From Bacteroidota bacterium (GTDB lineage: Bacteria > Bacteroidota > Bacteroidia > Chitinophagales > LD1), in the NCBI GenBank assembly GCA_947475165.1, contig CANJLD010000005.1, positions 120,546 through 184,545 on the forward strand: 64,000 nt of DNA, given 5' to 3'. Under the pieces are notes generated by a model that saw nothing but the letters and a program-made list of their open reading frames with translations, made no database searches and had not been told where the DNA came from. The position numbers and the translations under genes were made by a program. Shown here one piece after another: positions 19,090 to 27,644 of the stretch. Position 1 is the stretch's first letter. Every line of letters begins with the position of its first letter.

Positions 19090-19734
19090 ATGAAAATGTT
19101 ACAGGCTATCGGCAGTTCACTCATTTTACTGCTGCTATTGTTTTTTCTGCAATCGTGCGAATCGAAATTTGATAAAGAAGGAAGGCTGCTGGCAGAAAAT
19201 CTTACTTCAATTTCCGGCAACTTGTCGTTTAAGCCCATGATGCGCTCTGACAGTGCTTCGGTAAAGAACTTTACGCCCGATACGTTTTCATTCGAAGGCA
19301 ATCCATACACCGGAATTATTTCGCAATACAACGAGCATGAAAAACTTCAACTGGTTGGTTTTTTGAAGAATGGATTGGCAGACAGCATCTGGAAATTTTA
19401 TTACGCTACAGGAGGCTTGCGGATGGAAGGAAATTATGTGAACGGAAAGGACGTTGGCTTATGGCGCAGTTATTTCGGCTATTCAAAACCAAAAATTGAC
19501 AAATATTACGATGCTGCCGGATACATGCTGCTTCGCGTAGAATATTTTGATAACGGTCAGGTGAAAAATTACCAGAATATTAAGTGTGAGAGGTTTGGCA
19601 ACAAAGAGAGAAGTTACTCCATGAACCGCAAAGGTGATATGCTTTCTATTTATGTAGAAGACTCAATGCTGGTGCTTAAGCGCGGACAAGAAACGGAGCG
19701 AATTGGCAAGAATGTTTTTGCATCAAAGCGATAA
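19090..19734 (+). CDS. Lipoprotein with MORN-like (YwqK-type) repeats
   Basis: This 214-aa protein has a lipoprotein signal (LLLLLFFLQSC, Cys near residue 23). The body has repeated motifs YTGIISQYNEHEKLQLVGFLKNG, DSIWKFYYATGGLRMEGNYVNG and VGLWRSYFGY, then YFDNGQVKNYQN, the MORN_2/YwqK-type pattern common in Bacteroidota lipoproteins. No enzymatic residues are evident. Its 3' end overlaps that of the convergent aminotransferase gene by 12 bp. Confidence 0.72.
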   Translation: MKMLQAIGSSLILLLLLFFLQSCESKFDKEGRLLAENLTSISGNLSFKPMMRSDSASVKNFTPDTFSFEGNPYTGIISQYNEHEKLQLVGFLKNGLADSIWKFYYATGGLRMEGNYVNGKDVGLWRSYFGYSKPKIDKYYDAAGYMLLRVEYFDNGQVKNYQNIKCERFGNKERSYSMNRKGDMLSIYVEDSMLVLKRGQETERIGKNVFASKR

Positions 19735-20832
19735 GGCGATACATTCCTCCAGATTACTTAAACCGGTTTTCAATTCTTCAAAAAGCGGATAGCCAAAGCC
19801 GATACGCATATAAATTTTATCCTGCTCAAACCAATGACCCGGTCCGACAATAGTGGCATATTTTGAAAAGAGCGTATCGTAAAGTTTTTCTTTGTCGGGC
19901 TTGTATTCAGCTTTAACGCGAGGGAAACAAACAACTCCGGCTTGCGGCTCTACCCACTCTAAACAACTTTGTTGTGCAAACCATTGTTTGAAGTGAGCAA
20001 AGTTGGTGCGTATATGTTCGTGATGCTTTGGAAGAATAGTTTTCTTGTTATGCAAAAGATGAAAAGCAATTTCTTCATCTACTACCGAATTGCATAAACA
20101 AATTTGTTCTTTGGCTGCCAGAAAATCGTGCATCAGTTTTTTATCGCGGCAAATAAGCCAGCCTATACGTATGCCCGGTGCGCCAAAAGATTTTGAAACA
20201 GAAGAAACCGAAATTACTTTATCAGATAACTCTGCTGCGTATGGGTTTAACTCGGTTTGGAAATTTAAATCTCTGTACGTTTCATCTACCAACAGATGGC
20301 AATTGCTTTCTTCGGCTAACTGAACTAATTGTTGTATTAGTTTTTCATCAAACACTTTACCAGTAGGGTTGTGCGGATTGGTAATACTGATGAGCTTGGT
20401 GTTCGGCTGAATGGCTTTGCGAATTTCGTTCACATCAATTTCAAATTCATTTTCAAATTTTAAATCAATTATGCTCATGGCGCAATTGATAGCGCGCGGA
20501 GTTTCAAGATTGGTTCCATAATTGGGACGGATAACAACTAGGTGGTCGCTGGAATTCAAAAGTGTTGTAGCCATCACAAACAAAGCCGTTGCCGCACCAG
20601 TGGTTACAAGCACATCATCGGCCGTGAGGATTTTACTTTCTTCTTTTATCGTTTCGCGCAGCTTGGTGATGCCTTTGTGCTCACCATAAAACAATACCAC
20701 ATCTTTTAAGTCAATATTCAAATCGCGCAGATAAATGTCGCGCACTGAACTCTCTGCCAGGTTGTAACGTATATTGCCATAGCCCATTTCCTCAGGCGAT
20801 TCTATTTCAATGGGCATTCGGGTATAGCGCAT
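19723..20832 (-). CDS. PLP-dependent aminotransferase, class I/II
   Basis: This 369-aa fold-type I aminotransferase has an N-terminal anchor ESPEEMGYGNIRYNLAESS, NPHNPTGKVF (residues 152-161), the Asp that binds the pyridine nitrogen in LVDETYRD, and the PLP lysine K214 in SVSKSFGAPGIRIGW. By similarity it belongs to the aspartate/aromatic aminotransferase group, with some resemblance to capreomycidine-synthase-like enzymes in the N-terminus. The substrate is not predictable. It may be co-transcribed with the upstream gene at 20840, from which it is separated by only 7 bp. Confidence 0.85.
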   Translation of the reverse strand: MRYTRMPIEIESPEEMGYGNIRYNLAESSVRDIYLRDLNIDLKDVVLFYGEHKGITKLRETIKEESKILTADDVLVTTGAATALFVMATTLLNSSDHLVVIRPNYGTNLETPRAINCAMSIIDLKFENEFEIDVNEIRKAIQPNTKLISITNPHNPTGKVFDEKLIQQLVQLAEESNCHLLVDETYRDLNFQTELNPYAAELSDKVISVSSVSKSFGAPGIRIGWLICRDKKLMHDFLAAKEQICLCNSVVDEEIAFHLLHNKKTILPKHHEHIRTNFAHFKQWFAQQSCLEWVEPQAGVVCFPRVKAEYKPDKEKLYDTLFSKYATIVGPGHWFEQDKIYMRIGFGYPLFEELKTGLSNLEECIALSL

Positions 20833-20839
20833 AGAGTGA

Positions 20840-23236
20840 TTATTTTAAGGTGCAGTAAGAACAAATCTTCGCTTCAAAATCTCCATCTCTTATTAGCTGA
20901 TAGTTTTTATTGAACCATTCGCACAATTTATTTCTGTTTAAGCGCGCAAGGTCATCTACATGCTTATAGAAATTCTCGGTATGGTACCCGGCATTCAGAT
21001 TGTAAATAGCACCGGTGCTTATATACAGATAGGTCAAATCAACATCATTCGGATATTTCACTTCATACTTTTCCAGCAGGTCAATAGTTTCCCTGAAACG
21101 GAAGAAGTAATTGAAATACTTGCTGATGTCTATTACCTCCTTCCTACTTAAGGAAGATAAATTCAGATAGGGTTTTACTTTTTCAAACGCTACATACATT
21201 TCTTCGAACCGGTGGAGGTCTCTGTAAAATAAACTGCCGGTGAGGTAATAATTATAAAGGAGGTGGTCGAGCAACTCGGGTTCTTTCAATGTATCTTTTT
21301 TGAATTGCAGAATTTCGTTTTCTAATCTCTTAAATTGTTCTACCGGGGTAGCCAATTGCCGGAAGTATAAATGTGTTTTGTAAACCGAGAGGTTAAATGC
21401 TAACGGCTTGAAATCGGAGAAGTATTTTTGTGCACTGTCAATGTAAATAAAGTAGCGGGGGTTAAAGTGCGAGTAATTAAAAAGATCACTTTCCAACAAA
21501 ATAGAAGCAAGGTAATTGTTGATGAGCGGCAAATATTCTTTCTTCAATGGCACTTCTACAGCGGTTAAATAATACTTATCAATCTCTCCGTTTGCAACAG
21601 ATTTTATGAGGCGGGTGTAAGCAATCTGTGCCTGGTCGGCATTGCCCTTTTCTATATTGTCATACAATGCCAGCGGCATAAAATTAGAAGCAGTGTTGTT
21701 GTCGTAATCTTTTTCTATGTATAGTTTTATTGTAGCTATCCGTTGTTCGTAAAGCCAACGCTCCACAATAGGGCCGGCCATGTGCTCATTTATTTTTGCG
21801 CGCAGATTTTTTTGTGAAGTATCGCTGAAAAGAATTTTGTACGAAGTGTTTTCAATCTGCTTGTAAAACAAATCCCAATTCTCTTTCGATTTTGTTTCGA
21901 TAGATGTTTTCTGCTTTAACCTTCTAAGAATGAAATTTTGAATAAAGTTGCTCCGCGCAGTTTGCAGTTCGATATTATTTTCCATCGTTCCTTCTACCGA
22001 ACTGTAACTGGTTATTTCAATTTTCTTGATTGCTCCGTCAAATACTTTCAGCAGGTGAGCCAGCTTTTCGAAATAAAAACTGTCGGTTGCTTTTTCATTT
22101 TTCTCAAACGGAATTTCAAATTCTTTAACGAACTCTGCCTTACCCGCTGCAAGTTTCCCTTCTGTTTTACACCACATCGGGTTTACCGGAATATCCGGAA
22201 GAATTCCATCTTCAATACTAACCGGATACGAATATCGGCTGGCTCTTCCGTTCTGAATTAAAATGGTGTTTACCTGTAAATCTTTACTCGGAGCATTCTT
22301 CGGAATTTTTCCAACAAAACTTAAAAACTCATTGGTGTTATACCGGTCGCGCTTAAAAAAATCATCGCGGTAAACCGGTGGCAACATGTAACCATCAAAC
22401 ACGGTTGACGGATTAAGAATATCATCTTCGTTACACCTGAATTGATTTTTGTAAACGAGATCGAGTGCCAGTCCGTCTTTAGCACCGCTCAGCATTTGCC
22501 GGATTGTTCTTTCGTTTTGATAATACTGAAAAATGCTGTCGCCATCTATAAATGTATAGCTCGAGAAAATTAGCGAGAGGTAATCCCATTCACCAAAACC
22601 TTTGCATTTAACCTGGTCGTATTCCTGCACGCCATAAGTTGTATCGGTGTAATGCAATCCATTTTTAATGGGAGAAAATTGGTTACAGGCAAAAACCTCA
22701 ACAGCATAAATTATTTTACCGTTTTCTGAAAGCGTAAGCGCAAGTGCGGTGTTGGTGTACGGAACCGAAATCATGTTTTGATAATGACCGGGGCTGTTTT
22801 TCCATTGCTCAAATAACTGGTGCGCCAATTCTTTGTAAGTAGAAATAGTGACTATCTTTTTTGTTTTGCTATCGGTAAACGGCTGTTGCAAAAAAGTCAT
22901 CAAACAGTTTTCGCCTAGTATGGCATGATTGCCATTATAGTAGCGAACCCGTTTTTCTACATCATACTTTTTTACATTCTCCCATTGGTAATGCGTAATC
23001 AGGTTTTGTTTCTGGCAATAAGCTGATTGGTCGAGTGCTGCTTTCATCAGAATATCATCATGCACTAAATCCGGTGCCTGTTTAATTGAGCGAAGCTGAT
23101 TTATCTCTTTTAAAAACAACTCTTCTACCAGATTTTTATTGAGATGATTGGCATCAATAATATCTGCTGCATTTTGAGCAAAAAGAAAATTTGACAGAAG
23201 AAGAAGAACAGGAAAAGGAAGATACCTAAAACTCAT
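20840..23236 (-). CDS. Exported protein with N-terminal CAP/SCP domain and OmpA-like segment
   Basis: I place the start at the ATG complement of 23234-23236 (798 aa), giving a signal peptide (FRYLPFPVLLLLSNFLFAQ); an extension of 12 residues upstream lacks signal character. Residues about 20-190 show the CAP/SCP fold: LFLKEINQLRSIKQAP, ALDQSAYCQKQNLITHY, GENCL, then FEQWKNSPGHYQNMI and NTALALTLSENGKIIYAVEVF. Around residue 415 an OmpA C-like segment appears (IEITSYSSVEGTMENNIELQTARS). The remainder is helical and TPR-like. I do not know a characterised protein with this combination; a cell-envelope binding role is inferred. Confidence 0.72.
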   Translation of the reverse strand: MSFRYLPFPVLLLLSNFLFAQNAADIIDANHLNKNLVEELFLKEINQLRSIKQAPDLVHDDILMKAALDQSAYCQKQNLITHYQWENVKKYDVEKRVRYYNGNHAILGENCLMTFLQQPFTDSKTKKIVTISTYKELAHQLFEQWKNSPGHYQNMISVPYTNTALALTLSENGKIIYAVEVFACNQFSPIKNGLHYTDTTYGVQEYDQVKCKGFGEWDYLSLIFSSYTFIDGDSIFQYYQNERTIRQMLSGAKDGLALDLVYKNQFRCNEDDILNPSTVFDGYMLPPVYRDDFFKRDRYNTNEFLSFVGKIPKNAPSKDLQVNTILIQNGRASRYSYPVSIEDGILPDIPVNPMWCKTEGKLAAGKAEFVKEFEIPFEKNEKATDSFYFEKLAHLLKVFDGAIKKIEITSYSSVEGTMENNIELQTARSNFIQNFILRRLKQKTSIETKSKENWDLFYKQIENTSYKILFSDTSQKNLRAKINEHMAGPIVERWLYEQRIATIKLYIEKDYDNNTASNFMPLALYDNIEKGNADQAQIAYTRLIKSVANGEIDKYYLTAVEVPLKKEYLPLINNYLASILLESDLFNYSHFNPRYFIYIDSAQKYFSDFKPLAFNLSVYKTHLYFRQLATPVEQFKRLENEILQFKKDTLKEPELLDHLLYNYYLTGSLFYRDLHRFEEMYVAFEKVKPYLNLSSLSRKEVIDISKYFNYFFRFRETIDLLEKYEVKYPNDVDLTYLYISTGAIYNLNAGYHTENFYKHVDDLARLNRNKLCEWFNKNYQLIRDGDFEAKICSYCTLK

Positions 23237-23319
23237 TTGTAAGTATAAGTCGGAAAATTGGAAATGTAACAACCGATTATAAATTTTGCACTGCTATATT
23301 TAAAATTGAAATACAAATC

Positions 23320-24159
23320 ATGAAAAATTTACTCCTCGCTTTACTTCTCCTCTTTACGCTTTCCGGTGCAGCGCAAATACGGGTAATGACCTACAACATC
23401 CGCAACTCACATGCGGCTGATGGAGTGAATAAATGGAGTAAGCGGAAGCAATCGCTTGTTAAAGTTGTGCTTAACACAGATCCTGATGTTCTGGGCACAC
23501 AAGAAGTTTTGGAAAACCAACGCAAAGACCTGAAAAAAATGTTGCCGGGCTACGATGTGTTTGGTGCTGGAAGAAACAACGGTAAACATGCGGGTGAGCA
23601 TAGTGCTATCTTTTACCGAACCGAAAAGTATGAATTTATAACCGGTGGTAATTTCTGGTTAAGCGAGACACCAACTATGCCGGGCAGCAAAAGCTGGGAC
23701 GCTGCCATTACCCGCATTTGCACCTGGGTTAAATTGAAGGACAAACAAACCTACGATGAGGTTTACTTTTTTAATACTCACTTTGACCATAAAGGAAAAG
23801 AAGCCCGCACAAAAAGCGCTGGGCTGCTCCGCGCTATGATTGATTCTATTGCCGGAAATAAACCTGTTATCGTAACTGGCGATTTTAACTTTCGCCCCGA
23901 TAGCGAAGGTTATTCTGTAATGACCGAAAGTAATGAGGAAGTTTTGTTTACCGATGCTTACTCGCCAGATGCGCCTAATTACACCGCTTGTGGTTTTGAT
24001 GTAAATAATAAGGATTGCAGCCGCATTGATTATATTTTTTACAGCAAGCACTTTATAAACGATAAATACACCTTAAATACCGATAACAACGGTACGTATT
24101 ACCCCAGCGACCATCTTACCATCAGTGTTGATATGAGAATTAAGCGATTGAAGATTTAG
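23320..24159 (+). CDS. Exported endonuclease/exonuclease/phosphatase (EEP) family hydrolase
   Basis: This 279-aa protein has a signal peptide (LLLALLLLFTLSGAAQ). EEP motifs in order are MTYNIRN (Asn), GTQEVLENQ (metal-binding Glu), NTHFDHKG (catalytic His region), VTGDFNFRPDS (Asp/Asn), SRIDYIFYSK (Asp) and PSDHLTI (Asp-His). By family knowledge these hydrolyse phosphodiesters of nucleic acids, lipids or sugars; the exported form in Bacteroidota is often called endonuclease/exonuclease/phosphatase family protein and the substrate is unknown. Confidence 0.88.
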   Translation: MKNLLLALLLLFTLSGAAQIRVMTYNIRNSHAADGVNKWSKRKQSLVKVVLNTDPDVLGTQEVLENQRKDLKKMLPGYDVFGAGRNNGKHAGEHSAIFYRTEKYEFITGGNFWLSETPTMPGSKSWDAAITRICTWVKLKDKQTYDEVYFFNTHFDHKGKEARTKSAGLLRAMIDSIAGNKPVIVTGDFNFRPDSEGYSVMTESNEEVLFTDAYSPDAPNYTACGFDVNNKDCSRIDYIFYSKHFINDKYTLNTDNNGTYYPSDHLTISVDMRIKRLKI

Positions 24160-24180
24160 TTGATGGAAGTCCTAAAACAA

Positions 24181-24210
24181 AAAAGCCCCTCGATTTCTCG
24201 AAGGGCTTTA
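24181..24210. terminator. Bidirectional rho-independent terminator between EEP hydrolase and rplL
   Basis: Stem AAGCCC-C-TCGA, loop TTTC, stem TCGA-A-GGGCTT, with A-run before and T-run after. It lies between two convergent stop codons (24159 and 24233) and can serve both. Confidence 0.8.
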
Positions 24211-24232
24211 TGTTTTGCCAAGGCTTAGCGAA

Positions 24233-24607
24233 TTACTTCACTTCAACTTCTGCACCTGCTTCTTCTAACTTTTTCTTCAAGTCTTCTGCAGTTGCTTTGT
24301 CAACTTTTTCTTTGATTGCTTTTGGAGCACCATCAACTAAATCTTTAGCTTCTTTCAAGCCAAGACCGGTCAAATCTTTAACGATTTTAACCACGTTTAA
24401 TTTTTGTGCGCCTGCGCTTTTCAGAATTACATCAAATTCTGTTTTTTCAGCAGCTGCGGCAGCTCCGCCACCACCACCTGCAGCTACAGCTACAGCAGCA
24501 GCAGCCGGTTCAATACCGTAATCTGCTTTCAAAATAGTTGCTAATTCCTGAACGTCTTTTACTGAAAGATTTACTAATGTTTCAGCTAATGCTTTTAAAT
24601 CTGCCAT
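24233..24607 (-). CDS. rplL: 50S ribosomal protein L7/L12
   Basis: I place the start at the ATG complement of 24605-24607 (124 aa), giving [20 protein letters not shown]; the open frame extends 26 codons further upstream but that part is not L7/L12. The N-terminal dimerisation region is followed by an alanine/glycine hinge ([20 protein letters not shown], about residues 36-55) and the C-terminal domain [34 protein letters not shown], which binds translation factors. The gene is unusual in standing alone: no rplJ lies before it and no rpoB after it. It has its own promoter and terminator. Confidence 0.98.
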   Translation of the reverse strand: MADLKALAETLVNLSVKDVQELATILKADYGIEPAAAAVAVAAGGGGGAAAAAEKTEFDVILKSAGAQKLNVVKIVKDLTGLGLKEAKDLVDGAPKAIKEKVDKATAEDLKKKLEEAGAEVEVK

Positions 24608-24695
24608 TGTTATTTGTTTTAGAGTTGTATAATTTTTTTCCGTTTGTTCTCTCCGGCTTTTGCTTACCCAAATGTTCTCACACACATCGGCAAAC

Positions 24696-24738
24696 AGGGC
24701 TTTTAAGAACGTTCCGTTGTAAAAAAGTTGGAAGCCCT
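24696..24738 (-). promoter_or_regulatory. Possible 5' leader hairpin of rplL
   Basis: AAGCCCT (24732-24738) and AGGGCTT (24696-24702) on the plus strand are exact complements around a 29-nt loop that contains the palindrome GAACGTTC. The hairpin lies in the rplL leader between promoter and start. A role in autogenous control is conceivable but unproven. Confidence 0.3.
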
Positions 24739-24752
24739 TTTAAAACGGACGG

Positions 24753-24783
24753 CAAATATAGTTTTCCAAATGGTTCAGGCAAA
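24753..24783 (-). promoter_or_regulatory. Canonical Bacteroidetes promoter of rplL
   Basis: On the minus strand TTTG (24780-24783), a spacer of 19 bp (24761-24779), then TATATTTG (24753-24760). This matches TTTG-N19-TAnnTTTG exactly. The leader to the start codon is about 145 nt. It is the clearest primary-sigma promoter I found in the window. Confidence 0.75.
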
Positions 24784-24817
24784 TATTTAAATCGAAAAAA
24801 ATCATTCATTTGCCCCT

Positions 24818-25948
24818 ATGAAAAAGAAAGTAACCGTCCTAGGAGCAGGTATGGTGGGCAGAACCCTCGCCATTGACCTTGCTAAACAATACGATGTAAC
24901 CTCAGCCGATATATCTGAACAGAACCTGAAACTGGTTCGCAAGGCAGCCAAGGTGAAGACTGCCGAAGCCGATTTGAGCAGTGCAGAAGAAATACAAAAA
25001 GTAATTGCCCATGCCGATTTAGTTATTGGTGCAGTCCCGGGCTTTATGGGTTTTAATATGCTAAAGGCGGTGTTGAATGCCAAAAAAAACATTGTAGATA
25101 TTTCCTTTTTTCCTGAAGACCCTTTCCGCCTCGATTTGCTGGCGCGCCAGAACAAAGTAACTGCTGTAGTAGATTGTGGTGTGGCACCGGGCATGGATAA
25201 TATCATTCTCGGCTATCACTACAAACGCATGAAGGTATCGCGCTTTGTGTGTATGGTGGGCGGCTTGCCTGCCGAGCGTAAATTGCCTTGGCAATACAAA
25301 GCACCTTTTTCTCCTATTGATGTAATTGAAGAATATACGCGTCCGGCACGATTGGTAGAGAAAAGCGAAATAGTAACTAAACCCGCTCTCTCCGAACCTG
25401 AGTTCATCAATTTTGATGGAGTGGGAACACTTGAAGCATTTAATACCGATGGGCTTAGAACTTTGCTTACGATGGATATTCCTGATATGGCAGAAAAAAC
25501 ATTGCGTTATCCGGGGCATATTGATTTAATGAAAATTTTCCGCGATGCGGGGTTTTTCAGCAGCGATGAAATAGATTTAAAAGGTACTAAAGTGCGACCG
25601 GTGGATGTAACGAGCAAGATTCTTTTTCCGCAATGGAAATATGAAGAAGGCGAAGAAGACTTTACGGTAATGCGTGTAATTGTAGAAGGCGAAGAAAAGG
25701 ATAAGAAGAAACGTTACACGTACGATTTATTTGACAGGTACAATCACGAAACTAAAACATCGAGCATGGCGCGCACTACCGGTTATACGGCTACTGCGGC
25801 TGCTAATCTTTTACTAAACGGACAATACAAAAAAGAAGGAATCATCTCTCCCGAAATGTTGGGCGAGGAAAACGGTTGTTTCGATTTTATTCTTTCTTAC
25901 CTGAAATACCGTGGTGTGAACTATAAACTTACGGAAGAAATTTTATAG
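24818..25948 (+). CDS. Saccharopine dehydrogenase family protein
   Basis: This 376-aa protein has an N-terminal Rossmann fold with VLGAGMVGRTLA (GxGxxG, residues 8-19) and the acidic end of the second strand (SADIS, residues 29-33), suggesting NAD preference. DVTSADISEQNL, VIGAVPGFMGFNMLKAVL, NIVDISFFPEDPF and VVDCGVAPGMDNIILGYHY are characteristic of saccharopine reductase / lysine 6-dehydrogenase-type enzymes. The reaction is probably oxidation or reduction at a lysine-derived carbon, but no other lysine catabolism gene is nearby. Its stop overlaps the convergent hydrolase gene by 6 bp. Confidence 0.85.
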   Translation: MKKKVTVLGAGMVGRTLAIDLAKQYDVTSADISEQNLKLVRKAAKVKTAEADLSSAEEIQKVIAHADLVIGAVPGFMGFNMLKAVLNAKKNIVDISFFPEDPFRLDLLARQNKVTAVVDCGVAPGMDNIILGYHYKRMKVSRFVCMVGGLPAERKLPWQYKAPFSPIDVIEEYTRPARLVEKSEIVTKPALSEPEFINFDGVGTLEAFNTDGLRTLLTMDIPDMAEKTLRYPGHIDLMKIFRDAGFFSSDEIDLKGTKVRPVDVTSKILFPQWKYEEGEEDFTVMRVIVEGEEKDKKKRYTYDLFDRYNHETKTSSMARTTGYTATAAANLLLNGQYKKEGIISPEMLGEENGCFDFILSYLKYRGVNYKLTEEIL

Positions 25949-26833
25949 AGAGAATCCGTCACCCAGAAAGCTTACAATCTCATCTATCACTTTCTTATTG
26001 CGGATGATTGTATTGTGCCCTGTTCCTTTTGCGTTCACGCTTTTAATTTTAGGGTTAATGGAAAGGAAGTGTTTGATATCGGGCAGCGATACTACTTCAT
26101 CATCTTCATCGTAAACGAGCATTACTTTATCGGCTTTAATTTTTTCCTTTCGCTTAGCCAGATTCATGCTTTCAATAGGCACATTGAATTCATCTTCCAT
26201 TCCTTTAAAGAAAACCTTCTGCATCTTTTGAGGCACCTTAAGCATGGCAAATACCTGCTCAAAAAATTTTCCCGATGCAATGGGAATGGCAAGCATTACT
26301 AACCGGTTCACGATGATGTCATACTCCATCAGCAGATAAGCACTGGCAGCTCCGCCCATCGAATGACCAATGATAGCATAAGGTGTTCCTGTTTTTTCAA
26401 TCAGTTGCGCCATAGCTTCTTTAAAGTGGAGCAGGTTGCTGGTGTCTCCTTCGCTGCCTCCGTGTGCAGGGCCGTCAATGGCAATTACCCGGTAGCCGTT
26501 TTCTACCAGCACCGGAATTAGTTTGTAGAAATCAAGTGCCATGGCATCCCACCCGTGAACGAGCAAAACTGTGCGATGGCTGCTGCCCCACACGTAATAT
26601 TTCATCTCTACTTTCTTATCGGGGTTGCGAAACTCATTTACTTTAATGGTGTGCTTCTGCGCTTTTTTAAGCAGGGTTTTGTGAGGCGGACGCAATACTC
26701 TTTTTTGCGGAGTAAAAACCAAACGAACCAAAATATCGATAGCCGTTACCGGTGCAATATTTCCGGCTACTGAGAAGAAACGCGATAACCATTTTACTTT
26801 TGAAGGAAGGTCTTCTTTCTTTTTATCTGCCAT
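25943..26833 (-). CDS. Alpha/beta-hydrolase
   Basis: This 296-aa protein has the oxyanion-hole motif VHGWDAMALDFY, the nucleophile elbow GHSMGG (S158), the acid in VLVYDEDDEVV near residue 250 and the catalytic His in KGTGHNTI near 275. It has no cleavable signal, but a hydrophobic N-terminal stretch (residues 17-40) could be membrane-associated. Substrate unknown (esterase or lysophospholipase type). The gene upstream on the same strand, the cyclophilin, is 9 bp away, so the pair is probably one transcript. Confidence 0.85.
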   Translation of the reverse strand: MADKKKEDLPSKVKWLSRFFSVAGNIAPVTAIDILVRLVFTPQKRVLRPPHKTLLKKAQKHTIKVNEFRNPDKKVEMKYYVWGSSHRTVLLVHGWDAMALDFYKLIPVLVENGYRVIAIDGPAHGGSEGDTSNLLHFKEAMAQLIEKTGTPYAIIGHSMGGAASAYLLMEYDIIVNRLVMLAIPIASGKFFEQVFAMLKVPQKMQKVFFKGMEDEFNVPIESMNLAKRKEKIKADKVMLVYDEDDEVVSLPDIKHFLSINPKIKSVNAKGTGHNTIIRNKKVIDEIVSFLGDGFSL

Positions 26834-26842
26834 AATTCAAAA

Positions 26843-27487
26843 TCAGTTTATCATTCTAATAGTCTTAATCCTTACTTCTTTTTTCGGACGGTCATTTGTA
26901 TCAGTTGCTACTGCTGCAATTTTATCTACCACATCCATCCCTTTTATTACTTCACCAAAAACAGTATAGCGTGAATCGAGATGAGGAATGCCGCCAACGG
27001 TGCGGTAAACTGTTTGATGCGCTTCGGGAATTTCGTAGCCGTTGGTTCTTGCTTTTGCTTTGATAAAAGTGGAGTCGTTGGCAAGCTTTCCTTGCACAAT
27101 ATAAAACTGACAAGCCGATGAAGCCTTCTCCGGATTTTCATCGCGTGCCATGCCTACTGCTCCGCGCTTGTGAAAATACTTTTCAGGAAATATTTCGGCA
27201 GGAACGGTGTAACCTAAATCACCATCGCCAAGGGTGGCTGTGTCTGAAGCATTTTTAGAAACAGGGTCGCCTGCCTGAGTTACAAAACCTTTAATAACGC
27301 GGTGAAACAAAAGCGAATCGAAGAAATGCTGGTCGGCAAGTTTTACAAAGTTATCGCGGTGCAGGGGAGTGCCGTCATACAATTCAATTATTATACTTCC
27401 GTAGTTGGTAATAATTTTTGCTTTGCGAAGTTGTGCATTTGTGATTGTTGTAAAAGACAATAACAGCAGTAATACATTCCATTTCAT
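26843..27487 (-). CDS. Exported cyclophilin-type peptidyl-prolyl isomerase
   Basis: I place the start at the ATG complement of 27485-27487 (214 aa), because MKWNVLLLLLSFTTITNAQ is a good signal peptide; the open frame runs 42 codons further upstream without one. Cyclophilin core: HRDNFVKLADQHFFDSLLFHRVIKGFVTQAGDP with the catalytic Arg in FHRVI and QAGDP, SSACQFYIVQGK in place of the usual GSQFFI, and YTVFGEVIKGMDVVDKIA. It would catalyse prolyl cis-trans isomerisation of exported proteins in the periplasm. Confidence 0.9.
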   Translation of the reverse strand: MKWNVLLLLLSFTTITNAQLRKAKIITNYGSIIIELYDGTPLHRDNFVKLADQHFFDSLLFHRVIKGFVTQAGDPVSKNASDTATLGDGDLGYTVPAEIFPEKYFHKRGAVGMARDENPEKASSACQFYIVQGKLANDSTFIKAKARTNGYEIPEAHQTVYRTVGGIPHLDSRYTVFGEVIKGMDVVDKIAAVATDTNDRPKKEVRIKTIRMIN

Positions 27488-27644
27488 AAAAGCAATTGAG
27501 GTTTGAAAGTAAAAAGACGTTTGAGTTGAACAAAAGATTTGAATGGGGGTAACTCGGTTTTGCCTTTTCGTAAAATTTCTATCTTCCCACCACATTAAAC
27601 TCAACACGCTCAAGAATTTACCATTCCTAACCTAAACCCTGACT

